Shown one piece after another: positions 1 through 6,888 of a stretch of 64,000 nt of DNA (its first letter is position 1; every line of letters begins with the position of its first letter). The notes under the pieces are model-generated. The model was not told the DNA's origin and did no database searches. It worked only from the letters and a program-made list of their open reading frames with translations. The stretch lies in the NCBI GenBank assembly GCA_017517385.1, contig JAFWZG010000052.1, positions 1-64,000 of the forward strand. Reading direction: 5' to 3'. This DNA comes from Akkermansia sp. (GTDB lineage Bacteria > Verrucomicrobiota > Verrucomicrobiia > Verrucomicrobiales > Akkermansiaceae). Made by a program: the position numbers and the translations under genes.

Positions 1-2
1 AG

Positions 3-170
3 CTGCTCAAGCCTCCGGCCCGGGCGGTATGCCTGTACCCCAAACCTCCGCAGCGGCGCGAGGTTTGCGGCTTTGCTTTGTTCTACAAGAATACGCTCGT
101 CCGGGAATACTTCGGCCCGGATATGCTCAAGGAATTGACCCGCACCGCCCGCGAAAAGGGGCTGATGTGA
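3..170 (+). CDS. 3' end of an unrecognised gene (cut by window edge)
   Basis: An open frame enters from the left edge and ends at TGA 168-170, giving about 55 C-terminal residues. The piece is rich in Pro and Arg at first (PPARAV, PKPPQRRE) and ends in a likely helix (GPDMLKELTRTAREKGLM). I do not recognise a family from this fragment. It is followed directly by a long imperfect hairpin that could end its transcript. The alternative is that the frame is open by chance; the short length leaves this uncertain. Confidence 0.35.
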   Translation: MLKPPARAVCLYPKPPQRREVCGFALFYKNTLVREYFGPDMLKELTRTAREKGLM

Positions 171-185
171 GCCCCAGCTGGCGGC

Positions 186-280
186 AAACAGGCCAAAAAG
201 CCACCTTGCAGGGTAGGAAGGAGCCCCGGCTGACCAAGGGCTCCAGCGGCGGGGCTTCCTAGGCTTGCGGGCCTGTTTTT
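186..280 (+). repeat. Long palindromic intergenic element, copy A
   Basis: A nested inverted repeat. The outer arms AAACAGGCC (186-194) and GGCCTGTTT (270-278) are perfect, and an inner stem pairs TAGGAAG..GCCCCG with CGGGGCTTCCTA. The right arm ends in five T, so it could act as a terminator for the partial gene before it. Its sequence resembles the elements at 884-960 and 1590-1666, and aligns best to them in inverted orientation. Confidence 0.5.
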
Positions 281-301
281 GCGCTTTTCCGCACTAACAG
301 C

Positions 302-330
302 TTGCAAAGCCTCCCGGATTCTGGTAACAT
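302..330 (+). promoter_or_regulatory. Promoter of the gene at 362
   Basis: TTGCAA (302-307), 17-base spacer, TAACAT (325-330). The leader that follows contains CCGTAACAAATACAC, nearly identical to CCGTAACAGATACAC after the promoter at 1021-1049, so the two promoter-leader units look duplicated. Confidence 0.5.
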
Positions 331-361
331 GACACCGTAACAAATACACATTTTCCACACT

Positions 362-853
362 ATGAATCTGAGACCTTTTATCGCAACGGCTTGTTGTATG
401 CTCTCGCTTTTTTCTGCAAAAGCGGAGGAGATAGTTTACCCCGGCAATCCGGACCACCCGGGCTTCGGGAATATGATTTACTTTGAATATGACAGCGTAC
501 TGATTCGTCTCATCCAGCAAATGGATGGTAGCGAGGCTTCCCGTCAGGCTGTCATTACTCGTATCAATGAGCATCCCGAGGAAGTGAATGACTGGTGGAA
601 TCATGATGGCTGGAGTGGCACGCCGCTGACGGAAGCCATGCAGAGAAAAGACAAGGAAATAGTGTCTCTGCTTCTCGCTAACGGGGCAATTCCATTCCCG
701 CCGCCCGGTGGCTCCTTCTGGAAGAACAGAGCTGAGGGCAACCCGGAATATGCTGAGATTCTCTCTATTATTCTGGAAGCTCAGAAGAAATACCCCGTTT
801 ATACCGGTTTGCTGTACTCCGATGCGTATCGGAAGCGTCACAGCAAGAAGTAA
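362..853 (+). CDS. Small secreted ankyrin-like protein
   Basis: 163 residues. An N-terminal signal peptide (MNLRPFIATACCMLSLFSAKA, likely cut after AKA) sends it to the periplasm or outside. The middle carries an ankyrin-like pair of helices (GTPLTEAMQRKDKEIVSLLL followed by ANGAIPF), which matches the ankyrin consensus G-TPL--A and LL--GA. Only one to two repeats are visible, and the C-terminus is basic. The molecular role is unknown; ankyrin repeats normally bind proteins. It has its own promoter and no operon partner. It seems to be a diverged sister of the next gene, which has a similar promoter and flanking palindromes. Confidence 0.6.
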   Translation: MNLRPFIATACCMLSLFSAKAEEIVYPGNPDHPGFGNMIYFEYDSVLIRLIQQMDGSEASRQAVITRINEHPEEVNDWWNHDGWSGTPLTEAMQRKDKEIVSLLLANGAIPFPPPGGSFWKNRAEGNPEYAEILSIILEAQKKYPVYTGLLYSDAYRKRHSKK

Positions 854-883
854 CGCAACCATAAGCGACCCAACAACGGGCAA

Positions 884-960
884 TAACACCATCTTGCAGC
901 CTAGGATTCCTCCTAGGCTGTTCGTTTGTCAGGCCGGGGCTCCATCCTCCCCTTGCAGCC
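884..960 (+). repeat. Palindromic intergenic element, copy B
   Basis: It contains a perfect hairpin, AGCCTAGGA TTCC TCCTAGGCT (898-919). Over about 77 bases it aligns with 1590-1666 (both contain AACACCA, CTAGGA, GGCTGTTCG and TTGTCAG). It lies just after the stop of the secreted ankyrin-like gene. There is no T tract directly after the hairpin, so terminator function is doubtful. Confidence 0.55.
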
Positions 961-1020
961 CGTTTTTTGCGCCATCGACAACAAAAACGCAGGAAACGCG
1001 CAACAAAATGACCTCCACGC

Positions 1021-1049
1021 TTGAACAGAGGGGCGGAAATTGATATAAT
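1021..1049 (+). promoter_or_regulatory. Promoter of the lipoprotein gene at 1078
   Basis: TTGAAC (1021-1026), 17-base spacer, TATAAT (1044-1049). A start site about 7 bases on would leave a leader of about 23 bases. This placement argues against upstream translation starts that overlap the promoter. Confidence 0.65.
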
Positions 1050-1077
1050 GCCCCGTAACAGATACACGCTTAGAGTT

Positions 1078-1575
1078 ATGACCATGCCCACCATCCACAA
1101 AATCCTTGCCACCTCAGCCCTGTGCCTTGCGGCGGTGGGGCTGAGCTCTTGCATACAAACGTCCGACCTCGATGCCGCTGATACAGCGCCCCCGATTTCT
1201 GCGGTTTCCGCCGTCAAGCTGCCACCTCCGGCTCAAAAGGCATTAGCCAAGACCTTATCCGGAGAATTAGTTACTAATGGGGCATACGAGGAGGATGTTT
1301 CGGGGTATCTGCAAAATTCTTCTGAGGAAACGCGGTATATCATGAGAGTCTTAGCAAACAACAAGTGTGATTTAGGCGATGGTCACAGTATTTTGCGCAT
1401 AGCAATCTTGCCAAATTTATGCAGAGACCTCGATGAGCTACTAAAGCAAGAGACACCGTCCGCAGAGATTTTAGACCATGCTGTGTGGATGGCTTCCAAA
1501 TTAGAATTGCATAACCTGATTACCTTTTTGGTTAATCTGGGAGCTCCGGCCAATAAATATAAACTGGGTGAATGA
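1078..1575 (+). CDS. Lipoprotein with ankyrin-like C-terminus
   Basis: 165 residues. The start at 1078 (or the ATG at 1084) is chosen because upstream in-frame starts fall inside the promoter. It has a lipoprotein signal: hydrophobic stretch ATSALCLAAVGLSSC with lipobox LSSC, then a Ser/Asp/Ala linker. The rest has helical pairs that resemble degenerate ankyrin repeats (GHSILRIAILPN, then HNLITFLVNLGAPANKY near the end). It is probably tethered to a membrane facing the periplasm or exterior. No enzymatic motif is visible. It is likely a diverged paralogue of the gene at 362-853. Confidence 0.6.
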   Translation: MTMPTIHKILATSALCLAAVGLSSCIQTSDLDAADTAPPISAVSAVKLPPPAQKALAKTLSGELVTNGAYEEDVSGYLQNSSEETRYIMRVLANNKCDLGDGHSILRIAILPNLCRDLDELLKQETPSAEILDHAVWMASKLELHNLITFLVNLGAPANKYKLGE

Positions 1576-1589
1576 TAGTTTTCTGCGCA

Positions 1590-1666
1590 AAACACCACCT
1601 GCAAGACTAGGAATCCCCCAAGGCTGTTCGCTTGTCAGCCCCGGCATCCGGCAATCGCTTGCAACC
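1590..1666 (+). repeat. Palindromic intergenic element, copy C
   Basis: It aligns with copy B (884-960) over its whole length with scattered substitutions. The hairpin is partly decayed (AGACTAGGAATCCCCCAAGGCT region, 1603-1625). It follows the stop of the lipoprotein gene, as copy B follows the previous ankyrin-like gene. Confidence 0.5.
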
Positions 1667-2036
1667 TGTCTCGGCGAAGCCTTTGCGGAGACGGAGTGAC
1701 TTTTTATCCCCTTGCAAGCGATGTTTCATTTTAGGTTACCACCCAGCGAAAAATGCGCCTTAAACACCTGATTCTGTGTAGTTTGCCAGTTCGAGACATC
1801 TTTGCTTGTCACAGAGTTGCTATCGCCCCAAAACCGCCTAAGCTCACAGAATCAACAGATTGTAGATTCGAGACATCTTTAGTGACCCTAAAAGGCGTTC
1901 GCGCTTAGGAAAACAGGCTTAGGCATGCTTAGGCTTTTTGGCCTTTTGGGGCCGTTTTGCGCCCGGCAGAGCGGTGGCAGGGCTTGTGAGCGGGCAATGC
2001 CTAAGCGGGCGTAGGTGTTGAAAATCAATGCAAAGC
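1667..2036. repeat. Gene-free, repeat-rich stretch beside tRNA-Ala
   Basis: No credible gene. The heptamer GCTTAGG / CCTAAGC occurs five times: 1837-1843 (minus), 1903-1909, 1917-1923 and 1927-1933 (plus), and 2000-2006 (minus). The 14-mer TTCGAGACATCTTT occurs at 1790-1803 and 1867-1880. Such clustered short repeats next to a tRNA gene resemble protein-binding arm sites of a recombinase attachment site. No integrase gene lies in the window, so this is a suggestion only. Confidence 0.45.
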
Positions 2037-2070
2037 AAAAACCGAACCAGATTGTTTTCTGATTCGGTTT
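2037..2070 (-). terminator. Terminator of tRNA-Ala
   Basis: The stem AAACCGAATCAG / CTGGTTCGGTTT (one G-T pair) is followed on the minus strand by a T run. It starts 12 bases after the 3' end of the tRNA. Confidence 0.75.
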
Positions 2071-2081
2071 CTGGGATTAAG

Positions 2082-2154
2082 TGGAGCATAGCGGACTCGA
2101 ACCGCTGACCCCTTCAATGCCATTGAAGTGCTCTACCAGCTGAGCTAATACCCC
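2082..2154 (-). tRNA. tRNA-Ala (anticodon GGC)
   Basis: The minus strand folds into a standard cloverleaf. The acceptor stem is GGGGUAU/AUGCUCC with two G-U pairs. The D arm is GCUC-AGCUGGUA-GAGC, the anticodon stem CUUCA/UGAAG with loop AUGGCAU, the variable loop five bases, and the T arm AGCGG-UUCGAGU-CCGCU. The anticodon is GGC, so it reads GCC and GCU codons for alanine. The discriminator base is A. The 3' CCA is not encoded (the next bases are CUU), so it must be added by a nucleotidyltransferase. A terminator follows. Confidence 0.95.
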
Positions 2155-2338
2155 GAGTTGTTTCGGTGTCTCCTAATGGGGACGGAGGAAGTATACATCA
2201 ATTGTGAGGCTTTGGCAAGACAAAAGTGATAAAAAAGTGTTTTTTTTGTAAAATGGGGCAGGAAAGGGGAGCCAGATGAAAAAAATGCACCGCGCAGGGG
2301 CGCGGTGCATGGTGAAAATCAGGGCTGGGGGATGGGAA

Positions 2339-5300
2339 TCAGCGGATATTGATGGTGCGGGATTCGCCTTGCTTCATTTCCAGCTCGGGGAAGAGGATGA
2401 AGTCATCCGTGAAGACGGCGCCTTCGGCATCACAGCCGGTGGCATTCTGCCCGGTGGCTGCGGTGGGGAACCAGACGCCGAGCTGGCCCTTGTAGTCATG
2501 ATTGGCGGTGATGGTGAAGGCCTTGTCACTCTGCCATGTGACGGTGAGGGGGCGCTTGGCATGGGAGGAATCAATGGTGGCGGACCATGCGGGGTCACCA
2601 TAGAAGGCTACAACGTCGCGGTCATGCACGAGGCCGAGGGCGTTATGTGCGGTGTCGCGGTCAGTGAAGCGGACTCCGGAGCGCATAACGGCCACTTGGA
2701 AGCGGTAGTCCAGACTCTCGCCGTCGAAACGGATGTTCAGCAGGCGGGGGTCAATCTTGCTGGTGTTGTGCAGGATGAATTGGTTGTTCAGGTACCAAGC
2801 CTGAGCGAGTGTGGTGTTTTCTTCCACGCCCTCGAAGGTACCAAGGGTGCCCCAGCCGCCGGCGCCGTACCAAGAGGGGACGGTGTAACCCACTACCTGA
2901 TTGCAGGTGTATGCGGAGAGTGCGGTGATAGCCATGCTCTGGTTGGTGCTGTGGGCATCACCGAAGAGGCAGTTGCCGGCGGCAATCCAGACACGGGTGG
3001 TGCCGTCAGGCTCGATGGCAGGGCAGCCATTCTTTTCCGCAAGGGCGGCGAGCCCCTCCGTGCGGCCACGAAGTGCCTGAGAGAGGGGGCGCATGAAGTC
3101 CCTCATATCCGGGGAGGAGAGCATGTAGAAGCGGTTGTTTACGGGGAAGATGAGGCCACGTGAGAAGGGCATTTCTAGATTGAACTGAGTAGCATGGCTG
3201 GAGGTGACAACCATCTGGACCTTAGCATTTGCAAGGCGCTCGCCGAAGAGGCTCTGCATGCCATTTGCCTTGATGTGGCGGCCTTCGGGGGTGCTGTTAT
3301 CGTAGGTGGTGGTGGTGGGCTCGGTGTAGCCGGTTTGCTCCAGCACGGGGCTGTTGGTCCAGTCCGTGATGCAGTAGCTGTACTCGAAGGGGTGCCAGCC
3401 TACGTTTGTGGTGCCCAGCAGGCGCTTGATGACAAGGGGGGTGTCATCCTTGGCGATGCGGAGCGCGTCCTCCGCGGAGTATCCGGTGATAATGCCCCAG
3501 AGACAGTCACCCCAGAGGTCATCATCCACACTACGGGAAGCGCGGTGCAGGTGGTTCACCGTGACGCGGTTCACCTCTTCCGGGCGCAGCACGATGGCGG
3601 CGTGGCGGGCATTGGCTCCGCGAAATGCCTCTGTGAAGCTTTCTTCAGAGATGCTTTCTACTACGACGAGCTTTGCACCGGGGTATTTTTCCGCGAGGGC
3701 GGTAAGCACGGGGCGCCACTCAGGGGTATCATAGGTAGCCTGAGTGGTGACGACGACGTAGTTCAGTTCGCTGCCGCGGCCAAGGGCCTGCTTGGCAGAT
3801 TCTGCGGCAGCGGCGGGCTCTTCCGCGGCCGGGGTGGCCTCCGGAGAGGCGGGGGCTTCTGCGTCAGCGGGCACGGTGCCTTCAGGCATGGTGAAGTAGA
3901 AGTTCACGCGGTTGTGGCCGAAGACTTCGCGGGCAAGCTGCTGGATTTCTTCCAGTTTGATGGAACGGAGGTCATCCAGACGGTCTCTGATGAGAGCGAG
4001 CCGCTCAGGATTGCTCTGGATGTCTGCAAGGCAACCGCACCAGTATGAGTTCTGGCGGAGGCTCTTCTCCGCAGCAGAGATGATGGGGCGAATAGCGCAG
4101 TCAAAGGATTCCTGCGTGATGTCGCCTGTGCCGAGAGAGGTGAGGAGGCTGTCAATAGCGGAGCTGACAAGCTCGCGGTTGCGAACTACGCCGGCGCTGG
4201 TGGCTACGATTTGGGCGGCTCCGTTAATTTCGCTGTTCAGGGTGAGGCGGACGCTGGGGGAGTAGGTCTCGCCCATCTCAGCGCGGATGCCGTCGAAGAG
4301 CATGGCGTCCGCGATTTCGCAGAGCACCTGCAAGCGGCGGTTGCGGCGGTGGTCACGGCCATCACCGGCATCACGTACGTGCACGACGAGGGTTTTATCC
4401 AGCTCGGTGGGGTAGGTGAAGAAGCGGCGCTGGCCCCAGGGCTGCATGTTCACGGAGCGCTGCTCAGGCGTGAGTTCTGTAAACTCAGGATTGCGGGCAG
4501 GCATGGCGCCGAAGGTGCGCTCAAGGATGGGTAAGGTGGCTTCCAAATCAAAATCGCCCACGAGGGTAACCTCAATGGCGCCATTCTGAAGCCAGGGCTG
4601 GAGCACGGCCTTCACATCATCTACCGTGATGGCCATTACCTCCTCCATGGTGGGCACGTTGAAGCGAGGATCCTCGCCATAGAGTGCGCGACCGGACTGC
4701 ATGGTGAAGGCGCCGTTCGGTGTGGTGGTCAAGCGGCGGTAGAAGGCGGGCAGCTTGGAGTGCATGAGGGTGAGGGCATCCTGCTTGTAACCGGGGTGCA
4801 GGATGTTTGCCACGATAAGTTTGCACTGGAGCTCGAGGTCTTCCTGCGTGGTGCCACCGGAGAAGACGATACGGGTATCCGTCATGCCGGCGTTCAGGTC
4901 CACATTGTGGCCCATCATGATGCGCTTGAGCTCGTCCAAATCATGCTCTTCCAGAGCGCTGATGGAGAGGAGGTTGTTCGCCACCATGGCGAGGCCGGGG
5001 CGCTTGGGCAGGCGGAGGCTGCCGCCATCCACAGCGGCGGATACCGTCAGGCCGCCCTTGCGGAAGTCCACGGGCTTCAGCGTTACTCGAACGCCGTTGG
5101 AAAGGGTGACGGTGGTGACGTCCAAATCCTCAATGTAATCCCTGCGTACGATGGTGCCGGGCGTGCCGATTTGATCGTAGGCGAAGGGGCGGGTGGGGCG
5201 CAGGTCCGGCTTCTCCACGGCGGTGGCGGTGGACTGTTCAAAGGCGCTGCGGAGGGAGGCTTCCGTGATGCCTGCGGGGATGGTGCCTGTCATCGTCAGC

Positions 5301-6727
5301 TTCACACGGGAGTAGTCAAAGGCCTCCTGAAGAGCACGGCGGCAGCTGTCCGGGTCCTGACTGATGTAGGCCACGGCAGCGGAGAAGACGCGCATGTCCT
5401 CCTCTGCGGAGGTGGGCACTTGCGGGCCGTCCTGAGCATCAATGAGGAAATCAGCCATGTTGGAGGCCGATATGGTTTCCCAAGACTGGGCCATGTGGTG
5501 AAGGCGAGCGCCCACGGCGGAGAGGGCTTCTTGGAATTCGTGCGGTTCGAAGCCGTACTGAATGGCGCGGCGCAGTTCCTGCTCCGTGCAGTTGAGGGCA
5601 TCCTGCCAGCGGCCCGGCTGAGCAGTGGCGCTGAAGCCGAAGGTCTCCACGAGGTGGAAGAGGCTGCTCTCGGAGACTTCAGCGGCCATGATAGGAGCAT
5701 TCGGCTGCTGAGCAATGCGGCTGAGGCGGTTGTTCAGCATGAGGCAGGCGAGCTGCAGGGGGAAGTCTTTCACGCGCTGCATGAAGGTATCCGGCTCATG
5801 TTTCCAGGGATTGGACACATTGGCCATGATGGAGGTGGTGGCCTGCTCGGTGTTCGGGATGATGCGTGTGGAAGGACCGGGATTAGTGAGGCTGCCGTTG
5901 TCTTGGCGGGCTGGGGAGGGTTTGGCCTCCATGCTGCCGAAGTACTGGCGTACCCAAGTTTCAGCCACGGCGGGATCCACATCACCGGTGACGATGAGTG
6001 TCATGCGCTCCGCTACGTAATGCTCACTATAATACTTACGGAAAAGCTCGTAGGGAGCATTGCGGATGACTTCTTCACGGCCGATGGGCATGTAGTGGGC
6101 CAGTCGGGTACCTTCTGCCAGCTGATCAATCGTGGCCAGCATGGCGCGGTAGTTCTGAGAATCACGGCTCTTGAGCTCGCTCACGATGATGCCGCGCTCG
6201 TGGTCCAGTGCCTCGTCCTCAAGCTTGGCGCCGTCTGCGAAATCACGCATGATGGTGAAGGCGAAGTTCACTGTTTCGTCTTTCAGGTTCGGCAGGTCCA
6301 GCATGTAGACCGTCTTATCCAGCGAGGTGTAGGCGTTTGCATCACCGCCGAAACCGAGGCCGAGGCGCTGCATGGCAGGAATCAGCTCGCCGCGTTCAAA
6401 GCTGCGGCTGCCGTTGAATACCATGTGCTCAATGAAGTGGGAGATGCCGCTGGTCTCTGCCTGCTCATCCAGAGAACCCGTGGTGACGATGAGGCGCAGG
6501 CAGGCTCTTCCTGCCGGCTCTTTTGTGGGGCGGATGATGTAGGAAAAACCATTTTCCAGTTTTCCTTGCACCAGCAGGGGATCTTGCACGAGTTCGGGCT
6601 GCTGTGCTTCAATAGTCACGGCTGTGGCCTCTGGCGCCTCTGCGGCTGCGGGGGCTGAGGCCTGTGCAAATACCGGCGTGACCGTGAAGGCCAGCCCCAA
6701 TATGGCGGTAATGGTATTCGTTTTCAT
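2339..6727 (-). CDS. Secreted M16 metalloprotease with extra C-terminal clan-CD-like domain
   Basis: 1462 residues, much longer than usual M16 proteins (about 430 or 900). A signal peptide (to about residue 22, FAQA) precedes an Ala/Pro/Glu linker. The first M16 domain carries the inverted zinc motif HFIEH (97-101), with the distal Glu at E177 or E184. It is followed by the usual second, non-catalytic M16 domain (about 520-930). M16 enzymes are zinc peptidases that enclose and cut peptides. After a second Ala/Glu-rich linker, residues 985-1462 form a separate domain with DDDLWGDCLWGIITGY, SSHAT (H1178), AAGNCLFGD (C1253) and DRDVVAFYGDPAW. I read the His/Cys pair as a possible gingipain/caspase-like dyad. 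This is inference from motif order; I know similar domains from large planctomycete proteins. It is probably periplasmic or exported and is a single-gene unit. Confidence 0.85.
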   Translation of the reverse strand: MKTNTITAILGLAFTVTPVFAQASAPAAAEAPEATAVTIEAQQPELVQDPLLVQGKLENGFSYIIRPTKEPAGRACLRLIVTTGSLDEQAETSGISHFIEHMVFNGSRSFERGELIPAMQRLGLGFGGDANAYTSLDKTVYMLDLPNLKDETVNFAFTIMRDFADGAKLEDEALDHERGIIVSELKSRDSQNYRAMLATIDQLAEGTRLAHYMPIGREEVIRNAPYELFRKYYSEHYVAERMTLIVTGDVDPAVAETWVRQYFGSMEAKPSPARQDNGSLTNPGPSTRIIPNTEQATTSIMANVSNPWKHEPDTFMQRVKDFPLQLACLMLNNRLSRIAQQPNAPIMAAEVSESSLFHLVETFGFSATAQPGRWQDALNCTEQELRRAIQYGFEPHEFQEALSAVGARLHHMAQSWETISASNMADFLIDAQDGPQVPTSAEEDMRVFSAAVAYISQDPDSCRRALQEAFDYSRVKLTMTGTIPAGITEASLRSAFEQSTATAVEKPDLRPTRPFAYDQIGTPGTIVRRDYIEDLDVTTVTLSNGVRVTLKPVDFRKGGLTVSAAVDGGSLRLPKRPGLAMVANNLLSISALEEHDLDELKRIMMGHNVDLNAGMTDTRIVFSGGTTQEDLELQCKLIVANILHPGYKQDALTLMHSKLPAFYRRLTTTPNGAFTMQSGRALYGEDPRFNVPTMEEVMAITVDDVKAVLQPWLQNGAIEVTLVGDFDLEATLPILERTFGAMPARNPEFTELTPEQRSVNMQPWGQRRFFTYPTELDKTLVVHVRDAGDGRDHRRNRRLQVLCEIADAMLFDGIRAEMGETYSPSVRLTLNSEINGAAQIVATSAGVVRNRELVSSAIDSLLTSLGTGDITQESFDCAIRPIISAAEKSLRQNSYWCGCLADIQSNPERLALIRDRLDDLRSIKLEEIQQLAREVFGHNRVNFYFTMPEGTVPADAEAPASPEATPAAEEPAAAAESAKQALGRGSELNYVVVTTQATYDTPEWRPVLTALAEKYPGAKLVVVESISEESFTEAFRGANARHAAIVLRPEEVNRVTVNHLHRASRSVDDDLWGDCLWGIITGYSAEDALRIAKDDTPLVIKRLLGTTNVGWHPFEYSYCITDWTNSPVLEQTGYTEPTTTTYDNSTPEGRHIKANGMQSLFGERLANAKVQMVVTSSHATQFNLEMPFSRGLIFPVNNRFYMLSSPDMRDFMRPLSQALRGRTEGLAALAEKNGCPAIEPDGTTRVWIAAGNCLFGDAHSTNQSMAITALSAYTCNQVVGYTVPSWYGAGGWGTLGTFEGVEENTTLAQAWYLNNQFILHNTSKIDPRLLNIRFDGESLDYRFQVAVMRSGVRFTDRDTAHNALGLVHDRDVVAFYGDPAWSATIDSSHAKRPLTVTWQSDKAFTITANHDYKGQLGVWFPTAATGQNATGCDAEGAVFTDDFILFPELEMKQGESRTINIR

Positions 6728-6836
6728 ACTTAGATTGACTATAATCTACCATAATGGTCGGGGTTTGTCGAACATTCTTTTCATGATGGCAGGCTTTTTT
6801 TTGAGTTAACGGAAAGAGGGGAATGGCTTTTTTTGC

Positions 6837-6866
6837 TTGCAGTAAGGGGGGGCTTTTTGATAGGAT
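6837..6866 (+). promoter_or_regulatory. Promoter of the ABC exporter
   Basis: TTGCAG (6837-6842), 18-base spacer, TAGGAT (6861-6866). Because it overlaps the in-frame ATG at 6865, it supports the later start at 6889, which has AAGGA 10 bases upstream. Confidence 0.45.
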
Positions 6867-6888
6867 GAGCATGAAGGAAGTTAGAGCT

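Noticed and set aside
83-892. 269-codon open frame on the minus strand over the first ankyrin-like gene
   Set aside because: It covers the palindromic element and the antisense of a gene with signal peptide and promoter; no protein family features.
186-1666. Integron attC sites
   Set aside because: The palindromic elements between small genes suggested gene cassettes, but the RYYYAAC and GTTRRRY core sites are not at their ends and no integron integrase is present.
4760-6658. 632-codon open frame on the plus strand opposite the M16 protease
   Set aside because: It is antisense to a clear M16 gene; the composition (Gly/His/Ala/Glu-rich, no family signal) is what G/C-biased third positions of the real gene produce.
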